From Fluviicola sp. (GTDB taxonomy: Bacteria > Bacteroidota > Bacteroidia > Flavobacteriales_D > Crocinitomicaceae): a DNA stretch of 64,000 nucleotides. The DNA lies in NCBI GenBank assembly GCA_029866325.1, contig JARWZO010000032.1, positions 1-64,000 on the forward strand, read 5' to 3'. Below the pieces are notes generated by a model. It had not been told where the DNA came from, searched no databases, and saw only the letters and a list, made by a program, of their open reading frames with translations. A program made the translations under genes and the position numbers. Below, one piece after another: positions 55,552 through 62,996 of the stretch. Within the stretch, counting starts at the first letter, position 1. The number at the start of each line of letters is the position of its first letter.

Positions 55552-55613
55552 GTTTTTGATAAACAATTTTTGATCCTCAGTATTTGATACACAGTTTTTC
55601 ATTTCCAATTTTT
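55551..55613. repeat. One-armed word array between REP and RAYT
   Basis: AGTTTTTGAT, CAATTTTTGAT, CAGTATTTGAT, CAGTTTTTCAT and CCAATTTTT follow each other at 13-14-nt steps and end inside the RAYT stop region. It resembles one arm of the word palindromes elsewhere, without a partner arm. Confidence 0.6.
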
Positions 55614-56204
55614 AGGATTATCAATTATATATTGAGAAATCCTATCAAAGGCATTTTGATCTCTGATAACATGATCATAAAATCTAGTTTGCCATTCCAA
55701 AGGAATTCCAATTTTTCTGACTTCAAAACTACATCTTCCTTTATACCATCTGATGACTTTTGAAATGTTTTCATGAAGCATTGGATTGCTGATTCCTGTG
55801 ATTCCTCCTATGTTTTTTGAAGCAAGATAATTTGTGTTAGTAAGATTTTCTTTAAGAGAAAGATACTCTTTTTGGTCGCGATGAATCGCGACCCCACTGC
55901 AATCTTTTGCAAGATTGAGATGATGATTATCAGGATGCTGTAAAATTAAAATCCCATGAATATGATCTGGCATCACAATAAATTCTCCCAAGTGAATGAA
56001 ATTAAACTGTTCTGGAATAGCTTCCCAAAGTTCAAATGCAAGTTTTCCTGCTTCATTTAGGATCATTTTTCCAGCTACAATTTCTCCAAAAAATGGTGTT
56101 CTGTCTATTGTTTTAATGGTGATAAAATAACATCCATCCCAGCTGTAATTCCACGATCTAAGCCTTAGTTGTCCATTTTTAAATTTGTGTCTTTGATGTA
56201 ACAT
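55599..56204 (-). CDS. REP-associated tyrosine transposase (RAYT)
   Basis: About 201 residues of the Y1/HUH single-strand transposase fold: GCYFITIKTIDRTPFFGEIV, the HUH-type motif FIVMPDHIHGILIL, and the C-terminal ISKVIRWYKGRCSFEVRK with the predicted catalytic Tyr, then WQTRFYDHVIRD. RAYTs move or maintain REP palindromes. Codons near the middle (GVAIHRDQK) are the translation of a REP palindrome inserted in frame at 55873-55897. I chose ATG 56204 (MLHQRHKFKNG); an upstream ATG at 56243 would add 13 residues. Reading is otherwise intact. Confidence 0.88.
   Translation of the reverse strand: MLHQRHKFKNGQLRLRSWNYSWDGCYFITIKTIDRTPFFGEIVAGKMILNEAGKLAFELWEAIPEQFNFIHLGEFIVMPDHIHGILILQHPDNHHLNLAKDCSGVAIHRDQKEYLSLKENLTNTNYLASKNIGGITGISNPMLHENISKVIRWYKGRCSFEVRKIGIPLEWQTRFYDHVIRDQNAFDRISQYIIDNPKNWK
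55873..55897. repeat. REP palindrome inside the RAYT coding region
   Basis: TGGTCGCGATGAATCGCGAC plus CCCAC is the exact reverse complement of 55527-55551. Reading on the RAYT strand it gives GVAIHRDQ-like codons without a stop. Confidence 0.92.
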
Positions 56205-56287
56205 GTTGAACGATTTCCTATTTAAGTTAGAAAGAAATATCATAGTTGAGCTATTCTCTTTCGTTTTTTTGAAGCCATCCTAACCAC

Positions 56288-56302
56288 CCATTGTTAACAC
56301 TT
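56288..56302 (+). promoter_or_regulatory. CCATTGTTAACACTT motif upstream of spoT
   Basis: The identical 15-mer occurs upstream of the Fur-family gene (60830-60844). In both places it lies 35-38 nt before the -7 element. It centres on the palindrome TGTTAACA. Confidence 0.5.
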
Positions 56303-56337
56303 ACTGAAACTTTTTTTCAGCAACAAGACTTTCACTT

Positions 56338-56345
56338 TATCTTTG
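56338..56345 (+). promoter_or_regulatory. -7 promoter element of spoT
   Basis: TATCTTTG matches TAnnTTTG, 31 nt before the ATG at 56377. Confidence 0.74.
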
Positions 56346-56376
56346 TTGTCATTAAACAACAGTTCTATCGGAATCT

Positions 56377-58590
56377 ATGGAAATGCAAATCGATCTGGAG
56401 CAGGAACGCAAAGAAATTCTCTCGGCTTTTCGAGGGTTGTTGCGCGCAACCAAAAATCGTACTCGTCAGGATACTAATCTTATTAGAAAGGCATTTGACG
56501 TTGCGGTAGAGGCTCACAAGGAAATGCGCCGCAAATCAGGGGAACCGTATATTTATCACCCCATTGCCGTTGCGCGAATTTGTGCCGAAGAAATGGGGTT
56601 GGGAGCTACCGCTATTGCTTGTGCTTTGTTGCACGATACTGTTGAGGATACGCACATTACCTTAGAAGATGTAGAAGATTTGTTTGGAGCCAAAGCACGA
56701 CGAATCATCGACGGATTGACGAAAATTCCCGAAGTGTTTGACGAAAATGCTTCCATTCAAGCTGAGAATTTCCGTAAGATGTTGCTCACCATTTCCGATG
56801 ATTTACGGGTGGTGCTCATCAAACTGGCAGATCGTTTACACAATATGCGCACGCTGCAAAGTATGCGACCCGATCAGCAGCTGAAAATCGCTTCGGAAAC
56901 CAAGTTTTTGTATGCACCTTTAGCGCATCGGTTGGGCTTGTATTCCATCAAAACGGAGTTGGAAGATTTGGCCATGATGTACACCGAATCGGAAGTGTAT
57001 AACATGATTCAAGCCAACTTGAAATCGACCAAGGATGTGCGAAATCGGTTTATTCGCCGGTTTGTAAATCCGGTGCGCGAAGCATTGACCAAAGAAGGAT
57101 ACAATTTCGATATCAAAGCACGCACAAAATCCATTTCGTCTATCTGGCGCAAAATGCAATCGAAAGACTTGCCGTTTGAAGAAGTGTTTGACTTATTTGC
57201 CATTCGCATCATTTTAGATGTGCCAATGGACATGGAAAAGGCCGATTGCTGGCGCGTTTATTCGATTGTAACCGATTTTTACCAACCAAGTCCTGATCGC
57301 TTGCGTGATTGGATTTCTACGCCACGGGCCAATGGATATGAATCGTTGCATACAACGGTAATGTCGCCCCAAGGAAAATGGGTGGAAGTGCAGATTCGTA
57401 CCAAACGCATGGATGAAATTGCCGAAAAAGGACTAGCAGCCCATTACCGCTATAAAGAAAATTCAAAAGACGATTCCAAATTTGACCGTTGGATTTCTGA
57501 GATCAGGGAACTGATGGAAAATCCGGATGTCAACGCCATGGATTTTGTGGATGAGTTCAAAATGAACCTCTTTCACGAAGAAATTTATGTCTTTACGCCG
57601 AAAGGAGAACTGCGCGTATTGCCTACAGGTTCTACTATTCTCGATTTTGCTTACGACATTCACAGCGACATCGGAAACAAATGCATCGGTGCGAAGGTGA
57701 ACAACCGCTTGGTTCCGTTAAGTTATCAATTGCAAAACGGCGATCAAGTAGAAATCATCACATCATCGAAACAAAAACCGCACGAAGAATGGTTGCGTAT
57801 TGTGGGGTCGGCCAGAGCGCGAAACAAGATTAAATCTGCGCTCAACGAGCAACGCAAGCTGATTGCGCAAGACGGTCGTGAGATTTTAGAGCGTAAGTTC
57901 AAGCAACACAATATTAAGTTCGCTTCCGAAAACATTACGGTGTTAGAGCGTTTTTACGGCTTTCATTCGGCAACGGAATTGTATTTCCGCATCGCCAAAG
58001 GCAAGATTGACCTTTCCAAATTGCGTGAGATCGAGAACGTGCACGGAATGTTGCAGCTCGAGAAAAAAGTACCAACCGTTCAGAAAGACAAGCACGAACT
58101 GGATGTGTATCCGAAAATCAATAAGAAAGAGGATACAATCATCATTGGTGAGGATTTCATGAATATCCAATACCAGATGGCGCGCTGCTGTAACCCGATT
58201 CCGGGAGATAAAGTATTTGGTTTCATTACCATTTCGGAAGGAATCAAGGTGCACCGCAACAATTGCCCGAATGCAGAACATTTGCAATCGAAAATGGCTT
58301 ACCGCTGTGTGAAAGCGCGTTGGAGAAGTCAAGATTTGATTGAACGCGTAGCCGCCATTCGTTTGATCGGAATCGATGACGTAGGAATCGTGAACAAAAT
58401 CACCGAGGTTATTTCCAAGGAACACAATGTCAATATGAGGTCCATTTCCTTTGAAACCGTTGACGGATTGTTTGAAGGGAAAATCAAATTACTCGTTTAC
58501 GATACCGAACATCTTGAGCAATTAATGCGCAAGTTTGAACTCGTTGATGGCGTGAAACGAGTCGAGCGCTGGGATACGGGGGAGGAGTAA
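56377..58590 (+). CDS. spoT: Bifunctional (p)ppGpp synthetase/hydrolase (RSH)
   Basis: 737 residues with the full RelA/SpoT layout. The HD hydrolase domain (about 45-200) has YIYHPIAVARICAEEMGLGA and CALLHDTVEDTHITLEDVED, with active HD residues. The synthetase domain (about 240-370) has KSISSIWRKMQSKDLPFEEV, RDWISTPRANGYESLHTTVM and VEVQIRTKRMDEIAEKGLAA. The TGS domain has VFTPKGELRVLPTGSTILDF, and an RIS/zinc-finger-like part has MARCCNPIPGDKVFGFI; the C-terminal ACT domain begins near RVAAIRLIGIDDVGIVNKI. Both catalytic sites look intact, so it can make and remove the alarmone. The last 33 codons recur in diverged form at 59764. Confidence 0.97.
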   Translation: MEMQIDLEQERKEILSAFRGLLRATKNRTRQDTNLIRKAFDVAVEAHKEMRRKSGEPYIYHPIAVARICAEEMGLGATAIACALLHDTVEDTHITLEDVEDLFGAKARRIIDGLTKIPEVFDENASIQAENFRKMLLTISDDLRVVLIKLADRLHNMRTLQSMRPDQQLKIASETKFLYAPLAHRLGLYSIKTELEDLAMMYTESEVYNMIQANLKSTKDVRNRFIRRFVNPVREALTKEGYNFDIKARTKSISSIWRKMQSKDLPFEEVFDLFAIRIILDVPMDMEKADCWRVYSIVTDFYQPSPDRLRDWISTPRANGYESLHTTVMSPQGKWVEVQIRTKRMDEIAEKGLAAHYRYKENSKDDSKFDRWISEIRELMENPDVNAMDFVDEFKMNLFHEEIYVFTPKGELRVLPTGSTILDFAYDIHSDIGNKCIGAKVNNRLVPLSYQLQNGDQVEIITSSKQKPHEEWLRIVGSARARNKIKSALNEQRKLIAQDGREILERKFKQHNIKFASENITVLERFYGFHSATELYFRIAKGKIDLSKLREIENVHGMLQLEKKVPTVQKDKHELDVYPKINKKEDTIIIGEDFMNIQYQMARCCNPIPGDKVFGFITISEGIKVHRNNCPNAEHLQSKMAYRCVKARWRSQDLIERVAAIRLIGIDDVGIVNKITEVISKEHNVNMRSISFETVDGLFEGKIKLLVYDTEHLEQLMRKFELVDGVKRVERWDTGEE

Positions 58591-58597
58591 CTATTTA

Positions 58598-58825
58598 TTA
58601 CTTCTTTTTGAATATTAGATTGAATGAATTAAAATCAGCGGCTGCATTCATGACGTCAACAACAAAGGAATATTTTTCTTTAGGGTATTTTAATTGATTG
58701 TACCATTCATTGATTGTTATTACAAGTTGATTATCTTCGGTTATTGTGTAATTAGATTCGAAACCGATTGAATTGTTGATGGTATCAGGTGTGATTTTTC
58801 GCTTACAATCTTCTAGGTTGGTTAT
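58598..58825 (-). pseudogene. 3' remnant of a DUF3857/transglutaminase-type gene
   Basis: On the minus strand an open frame of about 75 codons without a start ends at 58598: it includes EDCKRKITPDTINNSIGFES, NYTITEDNQLVITINEWYNQ and LKYPKEKYSFVVDVMNAAAD, then FNSFNLIFKKK and a stop. This looks like the C-terminal end of a Bacteroidota DUF3857 (transglutaminase-like) protein, whose members end in a similar 'YP-x-Y-x-V-INAAADFN' segment. The upstream part of the gene is missing beyond a TGA at 58826. The remnant begins 8 nt after spoT and points towards it. From 58826 to 58973 I see nothing further. Confidence 0.65.
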
Positions 58826-58973
58826 TCAATTGAATAGAAGATTTATAAGTGTCCGATGTTTTTAATACTATGATAGGCAATGATTTACACAATTGACCTA
58901 CTGATAGAAATCGCGAAGATGATATTGAAATTTCCCAATATCATCTTCACGATTTTTTAACTAGCAGAAAATG

Positions 58974-59411
58974 CTAAACTTGCTTAACAGACAAAATCGT
59001 ATAATCATTCGCATCCCAGGCATATAAATTCGCATTGTCATCAGTGCTGTACAAGGATAGATATTGTTTGTTATAGTCACACAATAACTTATTGTCTTCA
59101 AAAGTCCAACTGCAAGCATTGTGCCAATTATGAAGACGAACATAAGCGTTACTGCTTATTGAAAGGTAATAGCCTTTAGTCATATAATAACTTACGCCGG
59201 CGTAAATGTATTGTGAAAATTTGGCAGCTTTCGAGATGTCATCAACAAACACACAATAAGTATCCGACGAATCTAGACCAATGTACCCAATTGGCAGATT
59301 ACCATTAAACAGTTGGATTAAGAATGATACCCCTGTTGCCTGTGGGGCAGCAGGATTGTTGATTGGTGAAGAAGGTGTCAATAAATGAGGATTTTCAATT
59401 TTAGTTTCCAT
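58974..59411 (-). CDS. Hypothetical protein, 145 residues, in the spoT debris region
   Basis: No signal peptide or membrane helix. The C-terminal half reads like a short repeat with beta character (GYYLSISSNAYVRLHNWHNA, then CSWTFEDNKLLCDYNKQYLS and LYSTDDNANLYAWDANDYT), vaguely trefoil-like; this is weak. The family is not recognised. It is AT-rich compared with spoT and lies between the two copies of the spoT 3' end, so it may have come in with that event. A candidate -7 element TAATTTTG lies at 59509-59516. Confidence 0.65.
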   Translation of the reverse strand: METKIENPHLLTPSSPINNPAAPQATGVSFLIQLFNGNLPIGYIGLDSSDTYCVFVDDISKAAKFSQYIYAGVSYYMTKGYYLSISSNAYVRLHNWHNACSWTFEDNKLLCDYNKQYLSLYSTDDNANLYAWDANDYTILSVKQV

Positions 59412-59508
59412 GATTTTGTTTTTTTAATGCGTTAAATTTGTTTGAAATAAAAAACGAATAGTTGATGTGATTCAAAAACGTTGTTCTGCATTCATCTATT
59501 CTGTGTGC

Positions 59509-59516
59509 CAAAATTA
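59509..59516 (-). promoter_or_regulatory. Possible -7 element for the gene at 59411
   Basis: Minus-strand TAATTTTG fits TAnnTTTG; the leader would be about 90 nt. Confidence 0.45.
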
Positions 59517-59539
59517 ATTAACAAAGTTTGTCCTTAAAC

Positions 59540-59579
59540 GGTTATAAATACCTGTTTTTAAATACAGGTATTTATAACC
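59540..59579. repeat. Perfect 16-bp palindrome containing ACCTGT-N8-ACAGGT
   Basis: GGTTATAAATACCTGT (59540-59555) and ACAGGTATTTATAACC (59564-59579) are exact reverse complements around an 8-nt spacer. The core ACCTGT-N8-ACAGGT has the dimensions of a classical lux box. It lies just outside the possible promoter at 59509, so it could be an operator or a hairpin. Confidence 0.85.
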
Positions 59580-59763
59580 CGATAGATTTTGCCATAAGAC
59601 CAAACAGAATTGAAAGAGATTTTACAGCAGCTTTGACCATGATTTCAAGTCTTGGAATTGTCTTCAATTAATTATCGCTGAGTAAACTAGACAACTAGGG
59701 TTTGTTGAAAAAGTCACGCACTATTTTTGACTAGACCATCATATTCCATTTCTAAATTATTTA

Positions 59764-59868
59764 AAACTACTGGTTTACGAGACCCAATATTTGGAGCAAG
59801 TGATGCGCAAGTTTGAATTAGTTGATGGTGTAAAACGAGTGGAGCGTTGGGATACGGGGGAGGAGTGA
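59764..59868 (+). pseudogene. Second, diverged copy of the spoT 3' end
   Basis: The frame reads KLLVYETQYLEQVMRKFELV, then DGVKRVERWDTGEE and a stop, against KLLVYDTEHLEQLMRKFELV and the same ending in spoT. Of the last 31 codons from GTT TAC on, ten differ, six of them silently, plus TAA/TGA at the stop. Homology starts abruptly at about 59764; upstream sequence does not match spoT. From 59580 to 59763 I see no gene, only AT-rich spacer. Confidence 0.9.
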
Positions 59869-59939
59869 TGACTTTTTCAGCTGTTAAAAAGTTGTTAATC
59901 AGGCACGGAATTTGCTGATGTCGGCGCAATCAAATAGCA

Positions 59940-60821
59940 ATGAATCGACTACTGCCATTTTTGTTTTTTACCGTATTTGCTTGTTGTGTCTTTGCACAGA
60001 CTGATCCGAATGCCTTTGATTTTGCAGGGTCCAAACAAAAACGGGTTCAATTGATCGATAAACGCTTGCGCTTTGGTTATGGTCTTCAAGTACCACTTGC
60101 GTCGAGTTCAACTTTTCAGACAACGCCCAATACCTTGTATACCGATGACAGTTGGCTAACTAAAAATCCCTCTCAGGTTATCGATGTGGGAATGATGTTT
60201 GGCTTCCGCGAAAACTGGACATTTGGTGTCACAATGACCAGTCAGCGACTCGGTTCGTCGCAAGAATCGTTTGGATACCAACCCGGTTCAGATGCGGTTT
60301 ATTATTACCCGTTGAGTACGATCTACAAGACGGTCGGGCGTGCTTACGGCAATACTGTTTATGCTGAAAGGCGCTTGTATTCATCGTACAACGATCGTTT
60401 TCGTGTTTTTTCGCGGGTCGATGTTGGTTTTAACCGTTATTCTGCCGTTGCAAAAATTCAGTACAAAGATGAAAACGATACCTGCAATTGCAACAAACCC
60501 CTCTTGAAATCAAGAACAGGGACAGCTGTTTTTACAACCGATCTGAACGTTGGAATTCAATACGTTCGTCAGTATTTAGGCGTAAAGTTCTCAGTGGGTT
60601 ACCGTATTCAATCGCCTGGAAGGCTTATCATGAAAGACGAACTGGAAAATTGGAAATACGACTTTAACGAAGAGGAGTATGATTTCAACGGCGATCCCGA
60701 CAAAAAACTATTTTCAATCAACCGTCCGGCAACTGAGCGGGCCGAAATCATGCACCAACGATTGTATGCTCAATTTTCACTTCTAGTGATATTAGGAAAG
60801 CGCGATTTTCCCTATCGGTGA
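59940..60821 (+). CDS. Secreted hypothetical protein, possible outer-membrane beta-barrel
   Basis: 293 residues. A signal peptide (MNRLLPFLFFTVFACCVFAQ) is followed by alternating polar/hydrophobic strands rich in Tyr and Arg (KRLRFGYGLQVPLASSSTFQ; RFRVFSRVDVGFNRYSAVAK; DLNVGIQYVRQYLGVKFSVG with YRIQSP), the pattern of an outer-membrane barrel. The last residues are QFSLLVILGKRDFPYR. A periplasmic segment has two Cys in DTCNCNK. The family is not recognised. The gene ends 25 nt before a GTG in the fur leader. Confidence 0.78.
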   Translation: MNRLLPFLFFTVFACCVFAQTDPNAFDFAGSKQKRVQLIDKRLRFGYGLQVPLASSSTFQTTPNTLYTDDSWLTKNPSQVIDVGMMFGFRENWTFGVTMTSQRLGSSQESFGYQPGSDAVYYYPLSTIYKTVGRAYGNTVYAERRLYSSYNDRFRVFSRVDVGFNRYSAVAKIQYKDENDTCNCNKPLLKSRTGTAVFTTDLNVGIQYVRQYLGVKFSVGYRIQSPGRLIMKDELENWKYDFNEEEYDFNGDPDKKLFSINRPATERAEIMHQRLYAQFSLLVILGKRDFPYR

Positions 60822-60829
60822 TGAAAAAT

Positions 60830-60844
60830 CCATTGTTAACACTT
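60830..60844 (+). promoter_or_regulatory. CCATTGTTAACACTT motif upstream of fur
   Basis: Identical to the motif before spoT, 38 nt before the -7 element at 60883. TTGTGAATAA directly after it resembles a DnaA box with one mismatch. Confidence 0.5.
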
Positions 60845-60882
60845 TGTGAATAACCTGCGTCCGTACTTCATAGAAAAATCAT

Positions 60883-60890
60883 TACTTTTG
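60883..60890 (+). promoter_or_regulatory. -7 promoter element of the fur-STAS-purA unit
   Basis: TACTTTTG fits TAnnTTTG, 18 nt before the ATG at 60909, which rules out the GTG start at 60846. Confidence 0.76.
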
Positions 60891-60908
60891 CCCTTTCAAT
60901 TCGGTCGC

Positions 60909-61367
60909 ATGCAACAGCAGGATCTTCAGGACACGGTTCGTAACATTTTCTCGGCTTATCTCGAGCAGAATGGTCACCGTAAAACACCCGAACGTTTTGC
61001 CATTCTGGCAGAAATCTATAGCTATGAAGGGCATTTCGACATCGAATCGCTGTACATTAAGATGAAAAATCAGAATTACCGTGTTTCGAGAGCTACTTTA
61101 TACAATACCATTGAATTATTATTGGCTTGTAACTTGGTGCGCAAACACCAATTCGGGAAAAACATTGCTCAGTTTGAAAAATCGCACGGTTCCAAGCAAC
61201 ACGATCATGTTATTGTTACGGATACAGGCGAAGTCATCGAATTTTGCGATCCGCGTGTGCAAAACATCAAGGCGACCATCGAGGAAATTTTCAATGTGAA
61301 AATTCAGCACCATTCACTCTATTTCTATGGTGTGCGCAATCAACCAACTTCAGAAAACGACCAATAA
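60909..61367 (+). CDS. fur: Fur-family transcriptional regulator
   Basis: 152 residues. The N-terminal winged helix has [20 protein letters not shown], the recognition segment [20 protein letters not shown], and the dimerisation half has [20 protein letters not shown] with the His-x-His metal residues and CDPRVQ. The usual C-terminal CxxC zinc pair is absent, so only the His-rich regulatory site is evident. It may be Fur or another member (Zur, PerR); the sequence alone does not decide. It is first in the unit with the STAS gene and purA. Confidence 0.93.
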   Translation: MQQQDLQDTVRNIFSAYLEQNGHRKTPERFAILAEIYSYEGHFDIESLYIKMKNQNYRVSRATLYNTIELLLACNLVRKHQFGKNIAQFEKSHGSKQHDHVIVTDTGEVIEFCDPRVQNIKATIEEIFNVKIQHHSLYFYGVRNQPTSENDQ

Positions 61368-61721
61368 GTGCAATTAACATCCAACATAACTGTGTTGCCT
61401 ACTCATGCTGTTTTAAAGCTCAGTGGCCGCATACTCTCAGATGAAGGACTTGCAGAACTTCTTTCACAAGTAGAAACAACTATTGGTGCCGGATCGAAAA
61501 ACTGGTTGTGCGATTTGAGTGAATTGACTTATTGCAACAGTACAGGATTGAATCTTTTTGTACGCATCTTAACCAAATCGCGCAATGCAGGTGGCGATTG
61601 TGCATTGGTAAACCTGCAGCCGGGCGTTCAAAAATTGTTTGAACTGTCCAAATTAAACGAAATTTTTACCAGCTACGCTTCCATTGAAGAAGCAATGGAG
61701 CGATATAACACAATTTCATGA
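61368..61721 (+). CDS. STAS-domain protein (anti-sigma-factor antagonist-like)
   Basis: 117 residues covering one STAS domain: AVLKLSGRILSDEGLAELLS, WLCDLSELTYCNSTGLNLFV with the conserved Ser of the phosphorylation loop (NSTG instead of DSxG), and ALVNLQPGVQKLFELSKLNE. It starts with GTG immediately after the fur stop (TAAGTG) and overlaps purA by four bases (ATGA). Cognate kinases or phosphatases (RsbW or RsbU types) are not in the window. Confidence 0.88.
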   Translation: MQLTSNITVLPTHAVLKLSGRILSDEGLAELLSQVETTIGAGSKNWLCDLSELTYCNSTGLNLFVRILTKSRNAGGDCALVNLQPGVQKLFELSKLNEIFTSYASIEEAMERYNTIS

Positions 61722-62989
61722 AAGTAGATGTTCTTTTAGGATTACAATGGGGTGACGAAGGAAAAGGAAAAATTGTTGACGTCCTTACACCGAAATATGA
61801 CATTATTGCACGTTTTCAGGGTGGACCGAATGCCGGTCATACGTTGGAGTTTGAAGGTGTAAAACATGTGTTGCATACCATTCCATCGGGCATTTTTCAT
61901 TCAAATGTGATTAACCTGATTGGTAATGGAGTGGTGATTGATCCGGTGGTTTTCCAAAAGGAATTGGAGAAATTGGCGCCGTTCAACATCAATATCAAAG
62001 AACGATTGGTGCTTTCGAAAAAAGCGCATTTGATTTTACCTTCTCACCGTTTGTTAGACGCCGCTTCTGAAACAGCGAAAGGAAAAAACAAAATCGGTTC
62101 TACTTTGAAAGGAATCGGACCAACATACATGGATAAAACCGGTCGTAACGGTTTGCGTGTGGGAGATATTTTCTTGCCAACCTTCCAACAAAAATACGAT
62201 GCCTTGGTAGAGAAACACATCGGTATGCTAAAGCATTACGAAGGGTTTGAATACAACTTGGCAGAATTGGAAGGTCCGTGGATGGAAGGTATTGAGATCT
62301 TACGCAACCTAAAAGCGGTTGATAGTGAACATTACTTAGACCAAGCTTTGCGTGCAGGTAAAAAAATTCTTGCCGAAGGTGCTCAAGGAACCATGTTGGA
62401 CATTGATTTCGGAACGTATCCGTATGTGACTTCATCCAATACCGTAACAGCAGGAACATGCACCGGTTTGGGTGTGGCTCCTTCAAAAATCGGAAATGTC
62501 ATCGGGATTTTCAAAGCCTATTGTACCCGCGTTGGTAGCGGACCTTTCCCAACCGAATTGTTGGATGAAGTAGGTGAACAAATTCGTCAGGAAGGCCGTG
62601 AATTCGGTTCTACAACGGGTCGTCCGCGTCGTTGCGGTTGGATTGATCTTCCAGCAATGAAATACGCAATCATGATCAACGGTGTAACCGAATTGGCCAT
62701 GATGAAATCAGATGTTTTGGACAAATTCGATACGATCCGTGCGTGTACGAAATACCGCATCAACGGCGAGGAAATCGATTATTTGCCATACGATATCGAC
62801 GGAGTAACCATCGAACCGATTTGGGAAGATATCCCGGGTTGGGGGCAAGATTTGACTGCATTAACATCTTTTGGCGACGCTCCGCAAGCATTAAAAGATT
62901 ATGTGACATATTTGGAACGACATTTGGAAGTGCCGATCACGACCGTTTCAGTTGGTCCGGATCGCATCCAAACATTAGCAACACGATAA
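61718..62989 (+). CDS. purA: Adenylosuccinate synthetase
   Basis: A 423-residue enzyme that makes adenylosuccinate from IMP, aspartate and GTP, the first step of AMP synthesis. It shows LGLQWGDEGKGKIVDVLTPK (phosphate loop with the catalytic Asp), RFQGGPNAGHT, the IMP-binding GTLKGIGPTY-type segment (STLKGIGPTYMDKTGRNGLR), EGAQGTMLDIDFGTYPYVTS and GSTTGRPRRCGWIDLPAMKY. Start overlaps the STAS gene by four bases, giving coupled translation. Confidence 0.97.
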   Translation: MKVDVLLGLQWGDEGKGKIVDVLTPKYDIIARFQGGPNAGHTLEFEGVKHVLHTIPSGIFHSNVINLIGNGVVIDPVVFQKELEKLAPFNINIKERLVLSKKAHLILPSHRLLDAASETAKGKNKIGSTLKGIGPTYMDKTGRNGLRVGDIFLPTFQQKYDALVEKHIGMLKHYEGFEYNLAELEGPWMEGIEILRNLKAVDSEHYLDQALRAGKKILAEGAQGTMLDIDFGTYPYVTSSNTVTAGTCTGLGVAPSKIGNVIGIFKAYCTRVGSGPFPTELLDEVGEQIRQEGREFGSTTGRPRRCGWIDLPAMKYAIMINGVTELAMMKSDVLDKFDTIRACTKYRINGEEIDYLPYDIDGVTIEPIWEDIPGWGQDLTALTSFGDAPQALKDYVTYLERHLEVPITTVSVGPDRIQTLATR

Positions 62990-62996
62990 GAACTTG

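Noticed and set aside
59540-59579. Lux-box-like palindrome as evidence for quorum sensing
   Set aside because: No LuxI or AHL-type LuxR gene is present, and such systems are unusual in this phylum; only the palindrome is claimed.
59714-59929. Minus-strand 71-residue frame
   Set aside because: Antisense to the duplicated spoT end; the sense strand explains the sequence.
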